A DNA stretch of 64,000 nt. It comes from Nocardia sp. NBC_01327 (lineage in GTDB: Bacteria > Actinomycetota > Actinomycetes > Mycobacteriales > Mycobacteriaceae). The stretch lies in assembly GCF_035958815.1 (NCBI RefSeq), contig NZ_CP108383.1, forward strand, positions 7,192,001 to 7,256,000, given 5' to 3'. The notes under the pieces were generated by a model. That model did no database searches. It was not told where the DNA came from and worked only from the letters and a program-made list of their open reading frames with translations. The position numbers and the translations under genes were made by a program. Below are positions 25,689 through 34,669 of the stretch, in pieces (the stretch's first letter is position 1; every line of letters begins with the position of its first letter).

Positions 25689-26492
25689 ATGGTCGAATTC
25701 CGTGCTGCCCGCCGCCCCCGTCCCGCCGTGAATACCATTGCGGGTAAACGCATTGTCATCACCGATGCCTGCTCCGATATCGGCCGGGCCACCGCCCGAT
25801 TACTCGCCTCCCACGGCGCAGAGGTCCTCCTCGTCGCGCGCCGCGGGAGCCAACTCGTCGAAGACTGCGCCGCCATCATCGAATCCGGCGGGCGCGCCCA
25901 CTGGAACCGCTGCGATATCTCCGCTCTCGGCGATGTCGATCAGCTCGTCGAATGGCTGCTCACCGAATTCGACAGCATCGATGTTCTTGTCAACAATGCC
26001 GCCCGTCCCTCGCGCCGTCCCGTCCTGGAATCCCTGGACCGCTTCCGCGATTACCAGCGCACCATGGCCGTCAACTATTTCGGACCGCTGCGGCTCACCC
26101 TCGGTCTACTACCCGCCATGCTGGCGGGCGGCTCGGGCCATGTGGTGAATGTCGGCCCCTGGAGCCCGACCACCGGCGCCGCACCGAATTTCGGGGCCTA
26201 TGCCAGTTCCCAGGCCGCCTGGACCACCTTCGGCCAATGCGCCGACGCCGAATTGGCCCCGCGCGGTATCCATGTCACCGCGGTGCACTATCCGGCCTTC
26301 CGCATGGACGCCGCCGCACCGACGTACTACACCCAGCAGCCGATCCTGAACCCCGCGCAGGCGGCCGGTTGGATCGAGACGGCAATTCGCACCCGCCCCA
26401 ATCAGATTCAGCCCCGCTTCCCCCGCGCCCTGCTCGGCCTCGCCGGCATGGCACCGCGCACCAGCCGCCTGAAGTACGCGCTCGGCATCTGA
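25689..26492 (+). CDS. SDR-fold protein with altered active site
   Basis: Protein of 267 aa with clear SDR architecture (NNAARPSRRP, then NYFGPLRLTLGLLPAML and the AcrA1-like HVTAVHYPAFRMDAAAP tail). Key residues are changed: the TGxxxGIG loop reads TDACSDIG, the catalytic Ser region reads NVGPWSPTTG, and the Tyr171-x3-Lys pair is Tyr171-x3-Gln175. It therefore may bind NAD(P) weakly or not catalyse. It resembles the reductase domain of mycobacterial fatty acyl-CoA reductases. Single gene. Confidence 0.85.
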   Translation: MVEFRAARRPRPAVNTIAGKRIVITDACSDIGRATARLLASHGAEVLLVARRGSQLVEDCAAIIESGGRAHWNRCDISALGDVDQLVEWLLTEFDSIDVLVNNAARPSRRPVLESLDRFRDYQRTMAVNYFGPLRLTLGLLPAMLAGGSGHVVNVGPWSPTTGAAPNFGAYASSQAAWTTFGQCADAELAPRGIHVTAVHYPAFRMDAAAPTYYTQQPILNPAQAAGWIETAIRTRPNQIQPRFPRALLGLAGMAPRTSRLKYALGI

Positions 26493-26601
26493 GGACCAGC
26501 TCCATCCGATGAGGGGAGGCGGGGTGCCCGGCAAACGGCCACCCCGCCTTTCGGATACAGCACCCCGTCATCCCGGCATCCACGGCCGACCGCACACAGC
26601 A

Positions 26602-26632
26602 AAGCGCCCCACCGGAATCCGGTGGGGCGCTT
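26602..26632. terminator. Strong hairpin between SDR gene and ctaF
   Basis: Perfect inverted repeat AAGCGCCCCACCGGA / TCCGGTGGGGCGCTT around a single central base, between the convergent SDR-like and ctaF genes. Confidence 0.9.
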
Positions 26633-26656
26633 CACGAATGACTCAGTACGTGTGGC

Positions 26657-27073
26657 TCAGTGCTTCTCAGGTCCGATGTGGTACTCGAACACCAGCCCGC
26701 CGGCGGAGAACAGGATGCAGACCACGCCGACCGCGATCAGCCAGTACTGGAAGAACGCGAAGCCGAGGGCGGCAACGGAACCCGAGGCGGCCAGCAGGAT
26801 GGGCCAGAACGAACCGGGCGAGAAGAAGCCCAGGTCGCCGGCGCCGTCCGCGATCTCCGCCTCTTCGAAGTCTTCCGGACGCAGGTCCAGTCGACGGGCG
26901 ACGAAGCGGAAATAGGTACCGACGATGATCGCCAGACCGGCCGTCAGCACGATGGCGGTGGTACCGGCCCATTCGACGCCGGTACGCGACTGGCTGGTGA
27001 AGTAGCCGTATACGACGCCCACGATCGCGAAGAAGACCGCGAGCAGTTCGAAGATGCGAGCTTCGACCTTCAT
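26657..27073 (-). CDS. ctaF: Cytochrome c oxidase subunit 4
   Basis: Protein of 138 aa with four hydrophobic segments and the actinobacterial CtaF pattern: MKVEARIFELLAVFFAIVGV at the start, RLDLRPEDFEEAEIADGAG in the middle, and HIGPEKH at the end. It is the small subunit of the aa3 oxidase in the bcc-aa3 supercomplex of the respiratory chain. It follows ctaC by 13 bp, the same order as in M. tuberculosis, and is co-transcribed with it. Confidence 0.96.
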   Translation of the reverse strand: MKVEARIFELLAVFFAIVGVVYGYFTSQSRTGVEWAGTTAIVLTAGLAIIVGTYFRFVARRLDLRPEDFEEAEIADGAGDLGFFSPGSFWPILLAASGSVAALGFAFFQYWLIAVGVVCILFSAGGLVFEYHIGPEKH

Positions 27074-27086
27074 ATCAGTTCATCCC

Positions 27087-28184
27087 TCACTTGACTTCGG
27101 AGGCAAGTTCATTGCCACGCGCATCGCGCTTGGTATTGAACGGCTGGGTGGTGACTGCCAACGGTGCCTCGCCGATACTCTGCAGCGCTGCGGCATTGGT
27201 CTGACCAGCCTTGCGCGCATCCATGTACTTCGTGAAGTTCTCCGGCGTCACGGCGCGAACCTCGAAGTTCATCATCGAGTGGAACGTGCCGCACATCTCG
27301 GCGCAACGGCCGACGAACGCGCCGGTCTTCTCGATCTTGGTGATCTGGAAGATATTGTCCGAGTGGTTCTGCTTCGGGTTCGGCATGACGTCGCGCTTGA
27401 ACAGGAACTCCGGCACCCAGAAGGAGTGGATGACGTCCGCGGCGGCCAGCTGGAACTCGATGTTCTTACCGGTGGGCAGCACCAGGATCGGAATCTCGTT
27501 CGAGGTGCCGACGGTCTCGACCGTGTCGTAGTTCAGGTACGAGATGTCATTGGCCGGCAGGCCATTGTTCGGTCCGGGCTGCGGGTGGCCGTCGGCCGTC
27601 CGCTCCTTGTACTCGTCCTGGATCTGCTGGTTCACATCCTGACGGGCGTGATCCACACCGTCGAGCTGGTAACCGCCCGGGCCCTTGAAGTCGACCTTCT
27701 GGTACCCGAACTTCCAGTTCCACTGGAAGGCCGTCACATCGACGGTGACATCCGGATCCGGAACCCGCTCGGCCACGTAGTTCTGCACCACCACGGTGAA
27801 GTAGAACAGCACCGCGATGATCACGAACGGAGCGGCCGTGTAGCTCAGCTCGAGCGGCACGTTGTAACCGGTCTGCCGCGGGAACTCCGGGGAGTCCGCC
27901 TTCTTGCGGTGGAATGCGATCGTCCAGAACGTCAGACCCCAGACCAGTACGCCCATCACCAGTGCGGCGATGACCGACCACGTCCACAGCTCACGCATTC
28001 GGGTGGCCTGCGGCGTGACGCCCGAGGGCCAACCGAATCGCAGCCACGGGTTGTCGATCGAGCAGCCGGAGACGAGCATCGCGGTGATGCCCAAGGACAC
28101 CGCCAGCCCGGCCCGTCGAAGGATGCGGCCCCGTCGACCCTGGGCGGGTCGTGCCCCTATCGCTTCGCTCGCCTTGTGCGCCAC
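27087..28184 (-). CDS. ctaC: Cytochrome c oxidase subunit II
   Basis: Protein of 365 aa. Lipobox-like LVSGC near residue 41, two transmembrane helices (about 68-92 and 112-135), then the periplasm-facing copper domain. The CuA site is intact: VIHSFWVPEF provides His, and CAEMCGTFHSMM provides two Cys, His and Met. It accepts electrons from cytochrome c of the bcc complex. I prefer GTG 28184, 8 nt after AGGAAGG, over the TTG at 28190. It forms an operon with ctaF. Confidence 0.96.
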   Translation of the reverse strand: MAHKASEAIGARPAQGRRGRILRRAGLAVSLGITAMLVSGCSIDNPWLRFGWPSGVTPQATRMRELWTWSVIAALVMGVLVWGLTFWTIAFHRKKADSPEFPRQTGYNVPLELSYTAAPFVIIAVLFYFTVVVQNYVAERVPDPDVTVDVTAFQWNWKFGYQKVDFKGPGGYQLDGVDHARQDVNQQIQDEYKERTADGHPQPGPNNGLPANDISYLNYDTVETVGTSNEIPILVLPTGKNIEFQLAAADVIHSFWVPEFLFKRDVMPNPKQNHSDNIFQITKIEKTGAFVGRCAEMCGTFHSMMNFEVRAVTPENFTKYMDARKAGQTNAAALQSIGEAPLAVTTQPFNTKRDARGNELASEVK

Positions 28185-28633
28185 GCTCAACGCCTTCCTG
28201 GTCGTCTATTCGACTGGCACCGCCCGGGCTCCCTTCCGCCGGGCGATACAACTACAGCACGCTGGGAACTCTGGAACCGGCCCCACGCAACGCACGACCG
28301 GCCCCGGGAGTTCCCGAGTACTACGCAGCGTAGACCAAACGGGGCACCGCATTGTGGTGGGGTCCGCTTCGACACTCCGGAAGCTGTGTCTAACTTGCCC
28401 TTCGCTGCGCTACGGGCTGTTTCGCGGCCCTGCAAGCTCGGGCTTCCCTCCTCCGCTCCTCCGCTTCGCTCCCCCGCTCCGTCAGTCCAGACCGAGCCGG
28501 GCCGCGAAACCCGGGGCGTATCCGCAGGAGCGCGAGCGGGGCGAGTGCGGCATACTCTGGCAGTAAGTTTCGTGTCCTGTACGGCGCGATGGTGTGCACA
28601 ATCCTTGACTCCGGAAACGAGGTTCTGCCCGCA
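28185..28633. other. Divergent promoter region of ctaC and asnB
   Basis: About 450 bases without a gene. They include a pyrimidine-rich track near 28440-28490 (CTCCTCCGCTCCTCCGCTTC). Promoters for both directions must lie here, but I cannot pick -10 boxes with confidence. Confidence 0.5.
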
Positions 28634-30661
28634 GTGTGTGGACTGCTCGGATTTCTGACGGCTCAGACGGCGACCACCCCGGACGGGCGGACGGTCGAGA
28701 CCACGGCGGCGCAGGTTTATGAAGCGCTGCACTGCCAAAGGCACCGCGGACCCGATGAGAAGGGCACCTGGAACGACGATCGCATGATCTTCGGCTTCAA
28801 CCGCCTGTCGATCATCGATATCGAGCATTCGCATCAGCCGCTGCGCTGGGGCCCGCCGGAGAACCGGCAGCGCTACGCGCTCACCTTCAACGGCGAGATC
28901 TACAACTATCTCGAATTGCGGGAAGAGCTGAAGGCCGAGCACGGCGCGGAGTTCGGCGACGAGCCGATGTTCCTGACCGAGGGCGACTCCGAGGCCATCG
29001 CGGCCGCGTTCCACTACTGGGGCGCCGAGGCCTGCAAGCGGCTGCGCGGCATGTTCGCCTTCGCCATCTGGGATACCGAGCAGGACCGGCTGTTCATCGC
29101 TCGCGACCCGTTCGGCATCAAGCCGCTGTTCCTGGCGACCGGGCCGGGGGGCACGGCCTTCGCCAGCGAGAAGAAGAGCCTGCTGGAACTGCTTCCGGCA
29201 CTGGAACTCTCCGACGATCTGGACCCGCGCGCGCTGGAGCACTACACCGTGCTGCAGTACGTGCCGGAGCCGGAGACGCTGCACAAGAACATCCGGCGGC
29301 TCGAATCCGGTTGCTACGCCTGGATTCGCCCCGGTGTGGCGCCGAGCTTCACGCGCTACTTCGATCCGAAGTTCCGCGTGGTGCCCTTCGCCAAGGACGG
29401 TGAGGTGACGGCGCATACGCCCACCACCAATCCGCGCCCGGCTACGCAACGCCCCAACACCCCCGCCAATCGCTATCGGGAAATCGCCGAGGCGCTGGAG
29501 GATTCGGTCGCCAAGCATATGCGCGCCGATGTGACCGTCGGCTCGTTCCTGTCCGGCGGCATCGACTCGACCGCGATTGCGGCGCTTGCCATTCGGCACA
29601 ATCCGAACCTGCTGACCTTCACCTCCGCCTTCGAACGCCAGGGGTATTCGGAGGCCGATGTCGCCGCCGAGACCGCGGAGGCCATCGGTGCGAAGCATTT
29701 CATTCGCATGGTCAGCCCGGAGGATTTCGCGGGCGCGATTCCCGAAATCGTCTGGTACCTGGACGAACCCGTGGCCGATCCGGCGCTGGTTCCGCTGTAC
29801 TTCGTGGCCAAGGAAGCGCGTAAGCACGTCAAGGTGGTGCTGTCGGGCGAGGGCGCGGACGAGCTGTTCGGCGGCTACACCATCTACCGGGAACCGTTGT
29901 CGCTCAAGCCGTTCGAGTACCTGCCCAAGGGTGTGCGCAAGCTCGCGGGCAAGCTGTCGGATCGTATTCCGGAGGGCACCCGCGGTAAGAGCCTGCTGCA
30001 CCGCGGCTCGCTGAAGCTCGAGGATCGCTACTACGGCAATGCCCGCAGCTTCAATGACGCCCAATTGCGTTCGGTGCTGCGCGACTTCCGGCCCGAATGG
30101 ACGCATCAGGACGTCACCGGTCCCATTTACGGCGTGCAGGACCGCGGTATGGATCCGGTGGCCCGCATGCAGCATCTGGACCTGTTCACCTGGCTGCGCG
30201 GCGATATTCTGGTCAAGGCCGACAAGATGACCATGGCCAACTCGCTCGAGCTGCGTGTCCCCTTCCTCGACAACGAGGTCTTCAAGGTCGCTGAGAAGAT
30301 CCCGTTCGAGCAGAAGATCACCAAGGACACCACCAAGTACGCGCTGCGCCAGGCCCTCGACGGCATTGTCCCGCCGCACGTCCTGCACCGCGCCAAGCTG
30401 GGTTTCCCGGTCCCCCTGCGCCATTGGCTGCGCGGCCCCGAACTCTTCGACTGGGCCCGCGAGCAGATCACCGAATCGGGCACCGATCACCTGCTCGACA
30501 AGGCCGCCGTCATGACAATGCTGGAGGCGCACCGCGCAGGCCCGATCGACCACTCCCGCCGACTGTGGACCCTGCTGATCTTCATGGTCTGGCACGGCAT
30601 TTTCGTCGAACACCGCATCAAGCCCGATATCCAGGAGCCGGTCTACCCGGTCAACCTCTGA
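28634..30661 (+). CDS. asnB: Asparagine synthase (glutamine-hydrolysing)
   Basis: Protein of 675 aa. N-terminal class II glutamine amidotransferase with the catalytic Cys right after the start (VCGLLGFL), RHRGPDEKG and FNGEIYNYLELREEL; C-terminal synthetase with SFLSGGIDSTAIA near 303-315 and SGEGADELFGGY. The start must be GTG 28634, because the Cys has to be residue 2; the longer frame from 28589 would block it. It makes asparagine or amidates cell-wall meso-diaminopimelate as in corynebacterial LtsA. Position next to ctaC matches Rv2201. Confidence 0.96.
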   Translation: MCGLLGFLTAQTATTPDGRTVETTAAQVYEALHCQRHRGPDEKGTWNDDRMIFGFNRLSIIDIEHSHQPLRWGPPENRQRYALTFNGEIYNYLELREELKAEHGAEFGDEPMFLTEGDSEAIAAAFHYWGAEACKRLRGMFAFAIWDTEQDRLFIARDPFGIKPLFLATGPGGTAFASEKKSLLELLPALELSDDLDPRALEHYTVLQYVPEPETLHKNIRRLESGCYAWIRPGVAPSFTRYFDPKFRVVPFAKDGEVTAHTPTTNPRPATQRPNTPANRYREIAEALEDSVAKHMRADVTVGSFLSGGIDSTAIAALAIRHNPNLLTFTSAFERQGYSEADVAAETAEAIGAKHFIRMVSPEDFAGAIPEIVWYLDEPVADPALVPLYFVAKEARKHVKVVLSGEGADELFGGYTIYREPLSLKPFEYLPKGVRKLAGKLSDRIPEGTRGKSLLHRGSLKLEDRYYGNARSFNDAQLRSVLRDFRPEWTHQDVTGPIYGVQDRGMDPVARMQHLDLFTWLRGDILVKADKMTMANSLELRVPFLDNEVFKVAEKIPFEQKITKDTTKYALRQALDGIVPPHVLHRAKLGFPVPLRHWLRGPELFDWAREQITESGTDHLLDKAAVMTMLEAHRAGPIDHSRRLWTLLIFMVWHGIFVEHRIKPDIQEPVYPVNL

Positions 30662-31172
30662 GCGACGCAGTAGGCGGTGGCCGCACATTCCCGGGTGTGC
30701 GGCCACCGCCATGTCGCGGGGAGATCATCGCGAGAACGACATCGCCCTCACGACCGCAGGCACGATCAGCGCCACCAGCACGCGGCCATGCAGCCGCCCG
30801 TCATCGCGGGGCGAGCGTCATCGCGAGAACGACATCGCCCTCACGACCGCAGGCACGATCAGCGCCACCAGCACGCGGCCATGCAGCCGCCCGTCATCGC
30901 GGGGCGAGCGTCATCGCGAGAACGACATCGCCCTCACGACCGCAGGCACGATCAGCGCCACCAGCACGCGGCCATGCAGCCGCCCGTCTTCTCGTGGCGA
31001 GTGTCATCCGTTCGATCGCGAGTCATGACCGGACACGCAGCGACTCGCAGCCACGAACGACATTCCGGCGCGTTCTGCCCAGCCGCCTCAGCACTGCGAT
31101 CAATGCGCGACGTAGCGTGATCATGATGCGCGAATTCCTGGCCGGCGGCGCTGACTTCGCAGGCGGACGACT
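30662..31172. other. Repeat-bearing stretch between asnB and permease gene
   Basis: The stretch holds a 93-bp triplicate repeat at 30725-31003 and about 170 bases of spacer leading to the permease start. All three plus frames stay open through the repeat because 93 is a multiple of 3, but none has coding character. Confidence 0.6.
30725..31003. repeat. 93-bp minisatellite, three tandem copies
   Basis: Copies start at 30725, 30818 and 30911. The first two are essentially identical and the third diverges in its last 15 bases. Each begins TCATCGCGAGAACGACATCG. Confidence 0.95.
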
Positions 31173-32300
31173 ATGTGGGTGATCCTGGCCGGGCTGGGCG
31201 CGCTCGCCGTTGTCACCGGGTGGCTGCCGTCGGAGGTCGCGTATGACATTGGCGTCACTCGGGCCGCACCGATTCTGGGGTTTCTGGTCGCGGTGACGGT
31301 GCTGGCCGAACTGGCGGATATCGCAGGGGTTTTCGATATCGCGGCGGTCTGGTGTGCGCGGTTGGCGCGCGGTTCCACGCTGCTGCTGTTCGGGTTGACG
31401 GCGGTGCTGGCCACGGTCACGACCATCTGCATGAGTCTGGACACGACCGCCGTGCTGCTCACCCCGGTGGTGCTCGCGCTGACGCGCCGGCTGGGGCTGG
31501 CGCCGCTGCCCTTCGCGTTTCTGGTCGTATGGCTGGCCAATACCGCCAGTCTGCTGCTGCCGGTTTCCAATCTCACCAACCTGCTGGCCTTGCAGCATGC
31601 CAACACCTCCACGCGGGCATTCGCCGCGCACATGGTGATCCCGCAACTGGTGGCGGTCACCCTGACGGTGGTCTATCTCGGCATCGTGTTCCGTCGCCAC
31701 CTCTCCGGCAGCTATGCGGCCCCCGAACCGGTAGCCCCGGCCGATCGCCTGACCTGCGTCGCCTGCGCTCTCGCCTGCGGCGGTTTCGCCGTCGCCATCA
31801 TGGCCGGCGTACCCCCGTGGCTGGCCGCGACGGCAGCCGCTGCCGCGACACTGGCGGTCTTCGCGCTGCGCGGCCGCAAGCACCTGAGCTGGACCCTGCT
31901 CCCCTGGCGCCTGATCCTCACCACCGAGGGCCTGTTCCTCACCGTCACGGCCGTGGTCCACCACGGTCTCGGCGACCTGCTGGTCCGCTGGTCCGGCGGC
32001 TCCGGCGCCCGCACCACCGCGGTGGCTGCCGCCGCCTCGAATCTCATCAACAATCTCCCCGCCTACCTGGCAATGGAAACCGCTGTCCCCCAGGGCAATC
32101 CGAACGGCATCTACCCGGTCCTGCTGGGCACCAATATCGGCCCCCTCGTCACCGTGTGGGGCTCCATGGCCACCCTGCTGTGGGCCCAGCGCTGCCGCGC
32201 CCGCGGAGTACCCATCAGCGCAAGGACTTTCGCCACCGTCGGCATCATCGGCATGCCGATAGTCCTGCTGGGCACGTGGTTCGCCCTCCCCGCCCGCTAG
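31173..32300 (+). CDS. ArsB/SLC13-type permease
   Basis: Protein of 375 aa with about ten hydrophobic segments. It has the ion-transporter superfamily duplicated signatures: DTTAVLLTPVVLALTRR with WLANTASLLLPVSNLTN in the first half, and AAASNLINNLPAYLAM with LLGTNIGPLVTVWGSMATLL in the second. That layout fits ArsB, NhaD or dicarboxylate permeases. No arsR or arsC lies near, so arsenite export cannot be claimed. ATG 31173 with AGGCGGA upstream. Confidence 0.85.
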   Translation: MWVILAGLGALAVVTGWLPSEVAYDIGVTRAAPILGFLVAVTVLAELADIAGVFDIAAVWCARLARGSTLLLFGLTAVLATVTTICMSLDTTAVLLTPVVLALTRRLGLAPLPFAFLVVWLANTASLLLPVSNLTNLLALQHANTSTRAFAAHMVIPQLVAVTLTVVYLGIVFRRHLSGSYAAPEPVAPADRLTCVACALACGGFAVAIMAGVPPWLAATAAAAATLAVFALRGRKHLSWTLLPWRLILTTEGLFLTVTAVVHHGLGDLLVRWSGGSGARTTAVAAAASNLINNLPAYLAMETAVPQGNPNGIYPVLLGTNIGPLVTVWGSMATLLWAQRCRARGVPISARTFATVGIIGMPIVLLGTWFALPAR

Positions 32301-32438
32301 CGGGGAAGCGCCCGCAGCCGGTGCGCAGCTGCCTGCGGCGTGCGGTGAACCGCAGCGTCGCACGGGACTCGGCATGTTGCTGATACGACTACATGCGGGA
32401 AGCCCGTGCGACGGCGGCGTGGAGCTATCTGCCGATGA

Positions 32439-32675
32439 TCAGCATCCGGCCGGGGGCATCGTCGCCGCCGACCCGGTGAAGCAACCGGGCTGGAGCTGCC
32501 GGAGCAGCGAGACCAGGAGGTTGATGCCGGTGCTGCCGGTGCTACTGCCGCTGTCGGCGTCCGAAGGTGCGGCGACCGGCACGGCAGCCGGCGCGGCGAA
32601 GGCCAGGGGCGAGCCCGCGGAAACGGCAGCGGCGACGGCGATCCCGACGAGGGTGGTGCGAACAGTGCGATTCAC
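32439..32675 (-). CDS. Small secreted protein
   Basis: Protein of 78 aa with a signal peptide (RTTLVGIAVAAAVSAGSPLAFA-A) and a short mature part with two Cys and a Ser/Gly linker (SDADSGSSTGSTG). The GTG start has TAGATA exactly 7 nt upstream and no Shine-Dalgarno, so the mRNA is probably leaderless. Function unknown. It is single, convergent with the permease. Confidence 0.7.
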   Translation of the reverse strand: MNRTVRTTLVGIAVAAAVSAGSPLAFAAPAAVPVAAPSDADSGSSTGSTGINLLVSLLRQLQPGCFTGSAATMPPAGC

Positions 32676-33052
32676 GATGAGATATCTACTTTCGAACAGC
32701 GGCGGACGACTGTACGTCCTATGGAGCCCCGATCAATGTACATAGCTGTTCGCCAATGAGAGGCGTAACCGGTATCCCCAATACTGGGAAGCTCCGCCCA
32801 GCAGCGGGACGGCCGAGCCCGCAGCGCACGCCCGGCCGAAATCCGGTGATGTTAGGGTCGCCGGGAACGTGAACGCGTCTAGGGTTCCGCGAGCAGGCCG
32901 TCAGAAGTACCCACAATCAGGCCTGTGAGGACTGGTCCGAGCGACGCCACGATGGGGCTCACCGGAGCTGCGTCGTCATATGAAGGGACAAAAGCCTGGA
33001 GTACTCCTATTCACCTGCCCGCACGACGGGCCGATGACAGAGAGTACTGCCG
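32676..33052. other. Intergenic stretch, promoters only
   Basis: No gene supported. It carries the promoter of the small secreted protein on the minus strand (TAGATA at 32683-32688) and must hold that of the EamA gene on the plus strand. Nothing else is apparent. Confidence 0.5.
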
Positions 33053-33952
33053 ATGGATGTTCTGTTCGCTTCGTCGCAAACCTTTGTGGCGCTGGGTGAT
33101 TCGCACCGGATACCGCCCACGGTTCTCATCGTGACCTTGGTGGCGGCGTGTGCGCACGCGATCTGGAATGCGATCGCGCACTGGGTCCCCGACAAGCTGG
33201 TGTCGATCACGCTCGTGAACGCGGGCGGCGCCCTGTGCGCAATTCCCCTGGTGCTCATGGCCGCTCCCCCGGACCCGCGCTGCTGGGTATACCTGGGCGC
33301 CTCGGTCGGACTGCACATCGTCTACAACGCGATGCTGATGATGTCCTACCGACTGGGCGATCTGAGTCAGACCTATCCGCTGGCGCGTGGCACCTCGCCA
33401 CTGGTGGTCACCCTGATCGCGGCCGTGATCTTCAGCGAGACCCCGCGCAACGGCCAACTCGCGGGCATTCTGCTCATCTCGATCGGCTTGGCCTGCTTGG
33501 TGTTCTGGGGACATCGCACCAATCCCAGCCGCCCGTCGGCCATTGCCGCCGCCGTCGTGACCGGCACGATGATCGCCGCGTACACGACGGTCGACGGCAT
33601 CGGCGTTCGCGAATCCTCCAGCACCTTCGGCTATATCGGCTGGCTGATGCTCCTGGAAGGTCTGGCCGTCCCGTTCTACGCGGTGGCCACCCGCCGCGGC
33701 CGCCTGTGGCCGGATATCCGCCCCGTCTGGAAAATCGGCCTGACCGGCGGCGTCCTGAGCTTTCTCGCCTACGGCCTGATCCTCTGGGCGCAGACCCGCG
33801 GCGCACTGGCGGATATTGCGGCACTGCGGGAATCGAGCATTATCGTCGGCGCGCTGATCGGAACGCTGATCTTCGGCGAACGGTTCGGCTCGGCCCGCAT
33901 TGTGGCCACGCTCGCGGTGGTGGCGGGCATCGGAACGCTGTATCTGGCATGA
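33053..33952 (+). CDS. EamA/DMT-family transporter
   Basis: Protein of 299 aa with ten predicted membrane helices in two EamA repeats (AACAHAIWNAIAHW and RLGDLSQTYPLARGTSPLVV in the first, LAYGLILWAQTRGALADIAA and RESSIIVGALIGTLIFGE in the second). Members export amino acids, nucleotides or other metabolites. ATG 33053 is used; a GAGAG lies upstream. Single gene. Confidence 0.88.
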   Translation: MDVLFASSQTFVALGDSHRIPPTVLIVTLVAACAHAIWNAIAHWVPDKLVSITLVNAGGALCAIPLVLMAAPPDPRCWVYLGASVGLHIVYNAMLMMSYRLGDLSQTYPLARGTSPLVVTLIAAVIFSETPRNGQLAGILLISIGLACLVFWGHRTNPSRPSAIAAAVVTGTMIAAYTTVDGIGVRESSSTFGYIGWLMLLEGLAVPFYAVATRRGRLWPDIRPVWKIGLTGGVLSFLAYGLILWAQTRGALADIAALRESSIIVGALIGTLIFGERFGSARIVATLAVVAGIGTLYLA

Positions 33953-33987
33953 GCAATTCCAGGCCGTGCGCCGGGGGCACGAGTAGG

Positions 33988-34045
33988 TCAGGCGGCGCAC
34001 AGCGGCAACAAATAAGTCAGGCGGTGCGCGCGGCAGCAAGGAGTT
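33988..34045. repeat. Degenerate 29-bp duplication at TetR gene 3' end
   Basis: GTCAGGCGGNGCRC...GCGGCARCAA occurs at about 33987 and 34016. The second copy contains the stop codon of the TetR gene. The two copies have drifted by several bases. Confidence 0.55.
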
Positions 34046-34616
34046 GGTCGAGGCGGGCGGACATGGCTCGACCGGCGGAGCGCAGCGGGTCGGTGGAGCG
34101 GAGGGTGCGGCTCAGAATGAACGCGCCCTCCAGGGCGGAAAGGACGGCCAGAATCATCTCGCGGGCGTCGGCGGGCGAAAGGCCGCGGCGCACAAGGTAA
34201 TCGGAGCCCTGGTCGATCCAGGAGGTGATGACCTCGGCGGCGACGGCGCGCAATTCCGGCTCACTGTCGGCGATTTCGCCGGCGACGGTCCCGACCGGGC
34301 ACATATTGATCCAGCCGGATTGCTCGATGGTTTCCGCGGCGGCCTCGAAGGCGGCGGGGACGGCCTCGCGCAGATCGTCGTACGGGTCCATGAGCATCGG
34401 CAGCAGCTGGATGTAGGCCGCGCCCGAGGTGCGCAGGGCCTCGGCGGCGATCTGCTGTTTGCCCTGCGGGAAGTGGTGATACAGCGATCCCATCGGCGCA
34501 TCCGCGGCCACGGTGATCTGTTTGACGGTGATGGCGCTGTACCCGTGCCCGCGCATGAGCTCCCCGACCGCCGTCACCAGGCGCTGGCGGGTGGTGGTTG
34601 ACATCTTCTCGGCCAT
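34017..34616 (-). CDS. TetR family transcriptional regulator
   Basis: Protein of 199 aa. Helix-turn-helix region GYSAITVKQITVAADAPMGS followed by LYHHFPQGKQQ, the classic TetR signature, and a C-terminal ligand domain similar to the LmrA/YxaF group. Divergent from an alpha/beta hydrolase gene across 53 bp that holds a direct repeat and a palindrome, so it probably represses the pair. The ligand is unknown. Confidence 0.93.
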   Translation of the reverse strand: MAEKMSTTTRQRLVTAVGELMRGHGYSAITVKQITVAADAPMGSLYHHFPQGKQQIAAEALRTSGAAYIQLLPMLMDPYDDLREAVPAAFEAAAETIEQSGWINMCPVGTVAGEIADSEPELRAVAAEVITSWIDQGSDYLVRRGLSPADAREMILAVLSALEGAFILSRTLRSTDPLRSAGRAMSARLDQLLAAARTA

Positions 34617-34625
34617 GGTTCCAGA

Positions 34626-34654
34626 CTAGAGCAAACGCACTAGAGCAAACGCTC
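34626..34654. promoter_or_regulatory. TetR operator region
   Basis: CTAGAGCAAACGC repeats at 34626-34638 and 34640-34652 (14-bp period); the second copy extends into GAGCAAACGCTC at 34643-34654, an inverted repeat with 4-bp arms. Confidence 0.65.
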
Positions 34655-34669
34655 GAATGGAGTGGGAAT

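Noticed and set aside
28187..30712. 841-aa minus-strand open frame opposite asnB
   Set aside because: It is antisense to asnB, whose motifs are unambiguous; the composition is that of a shadow frame.
30677..31120. Protein with 31-residue repeats encoded by the 93-bp units
   Set aside because: All three plus frames are open simply because the unit has no stop and is a multiple of three; no start signal or credible composition.
31173..32300. Arsenite efflux gene arsB
   Set aside because: The fold fits the ArsB/SLC13 superfamily, but no arsR, arsC or arsM is near, so the specific name is not justified.
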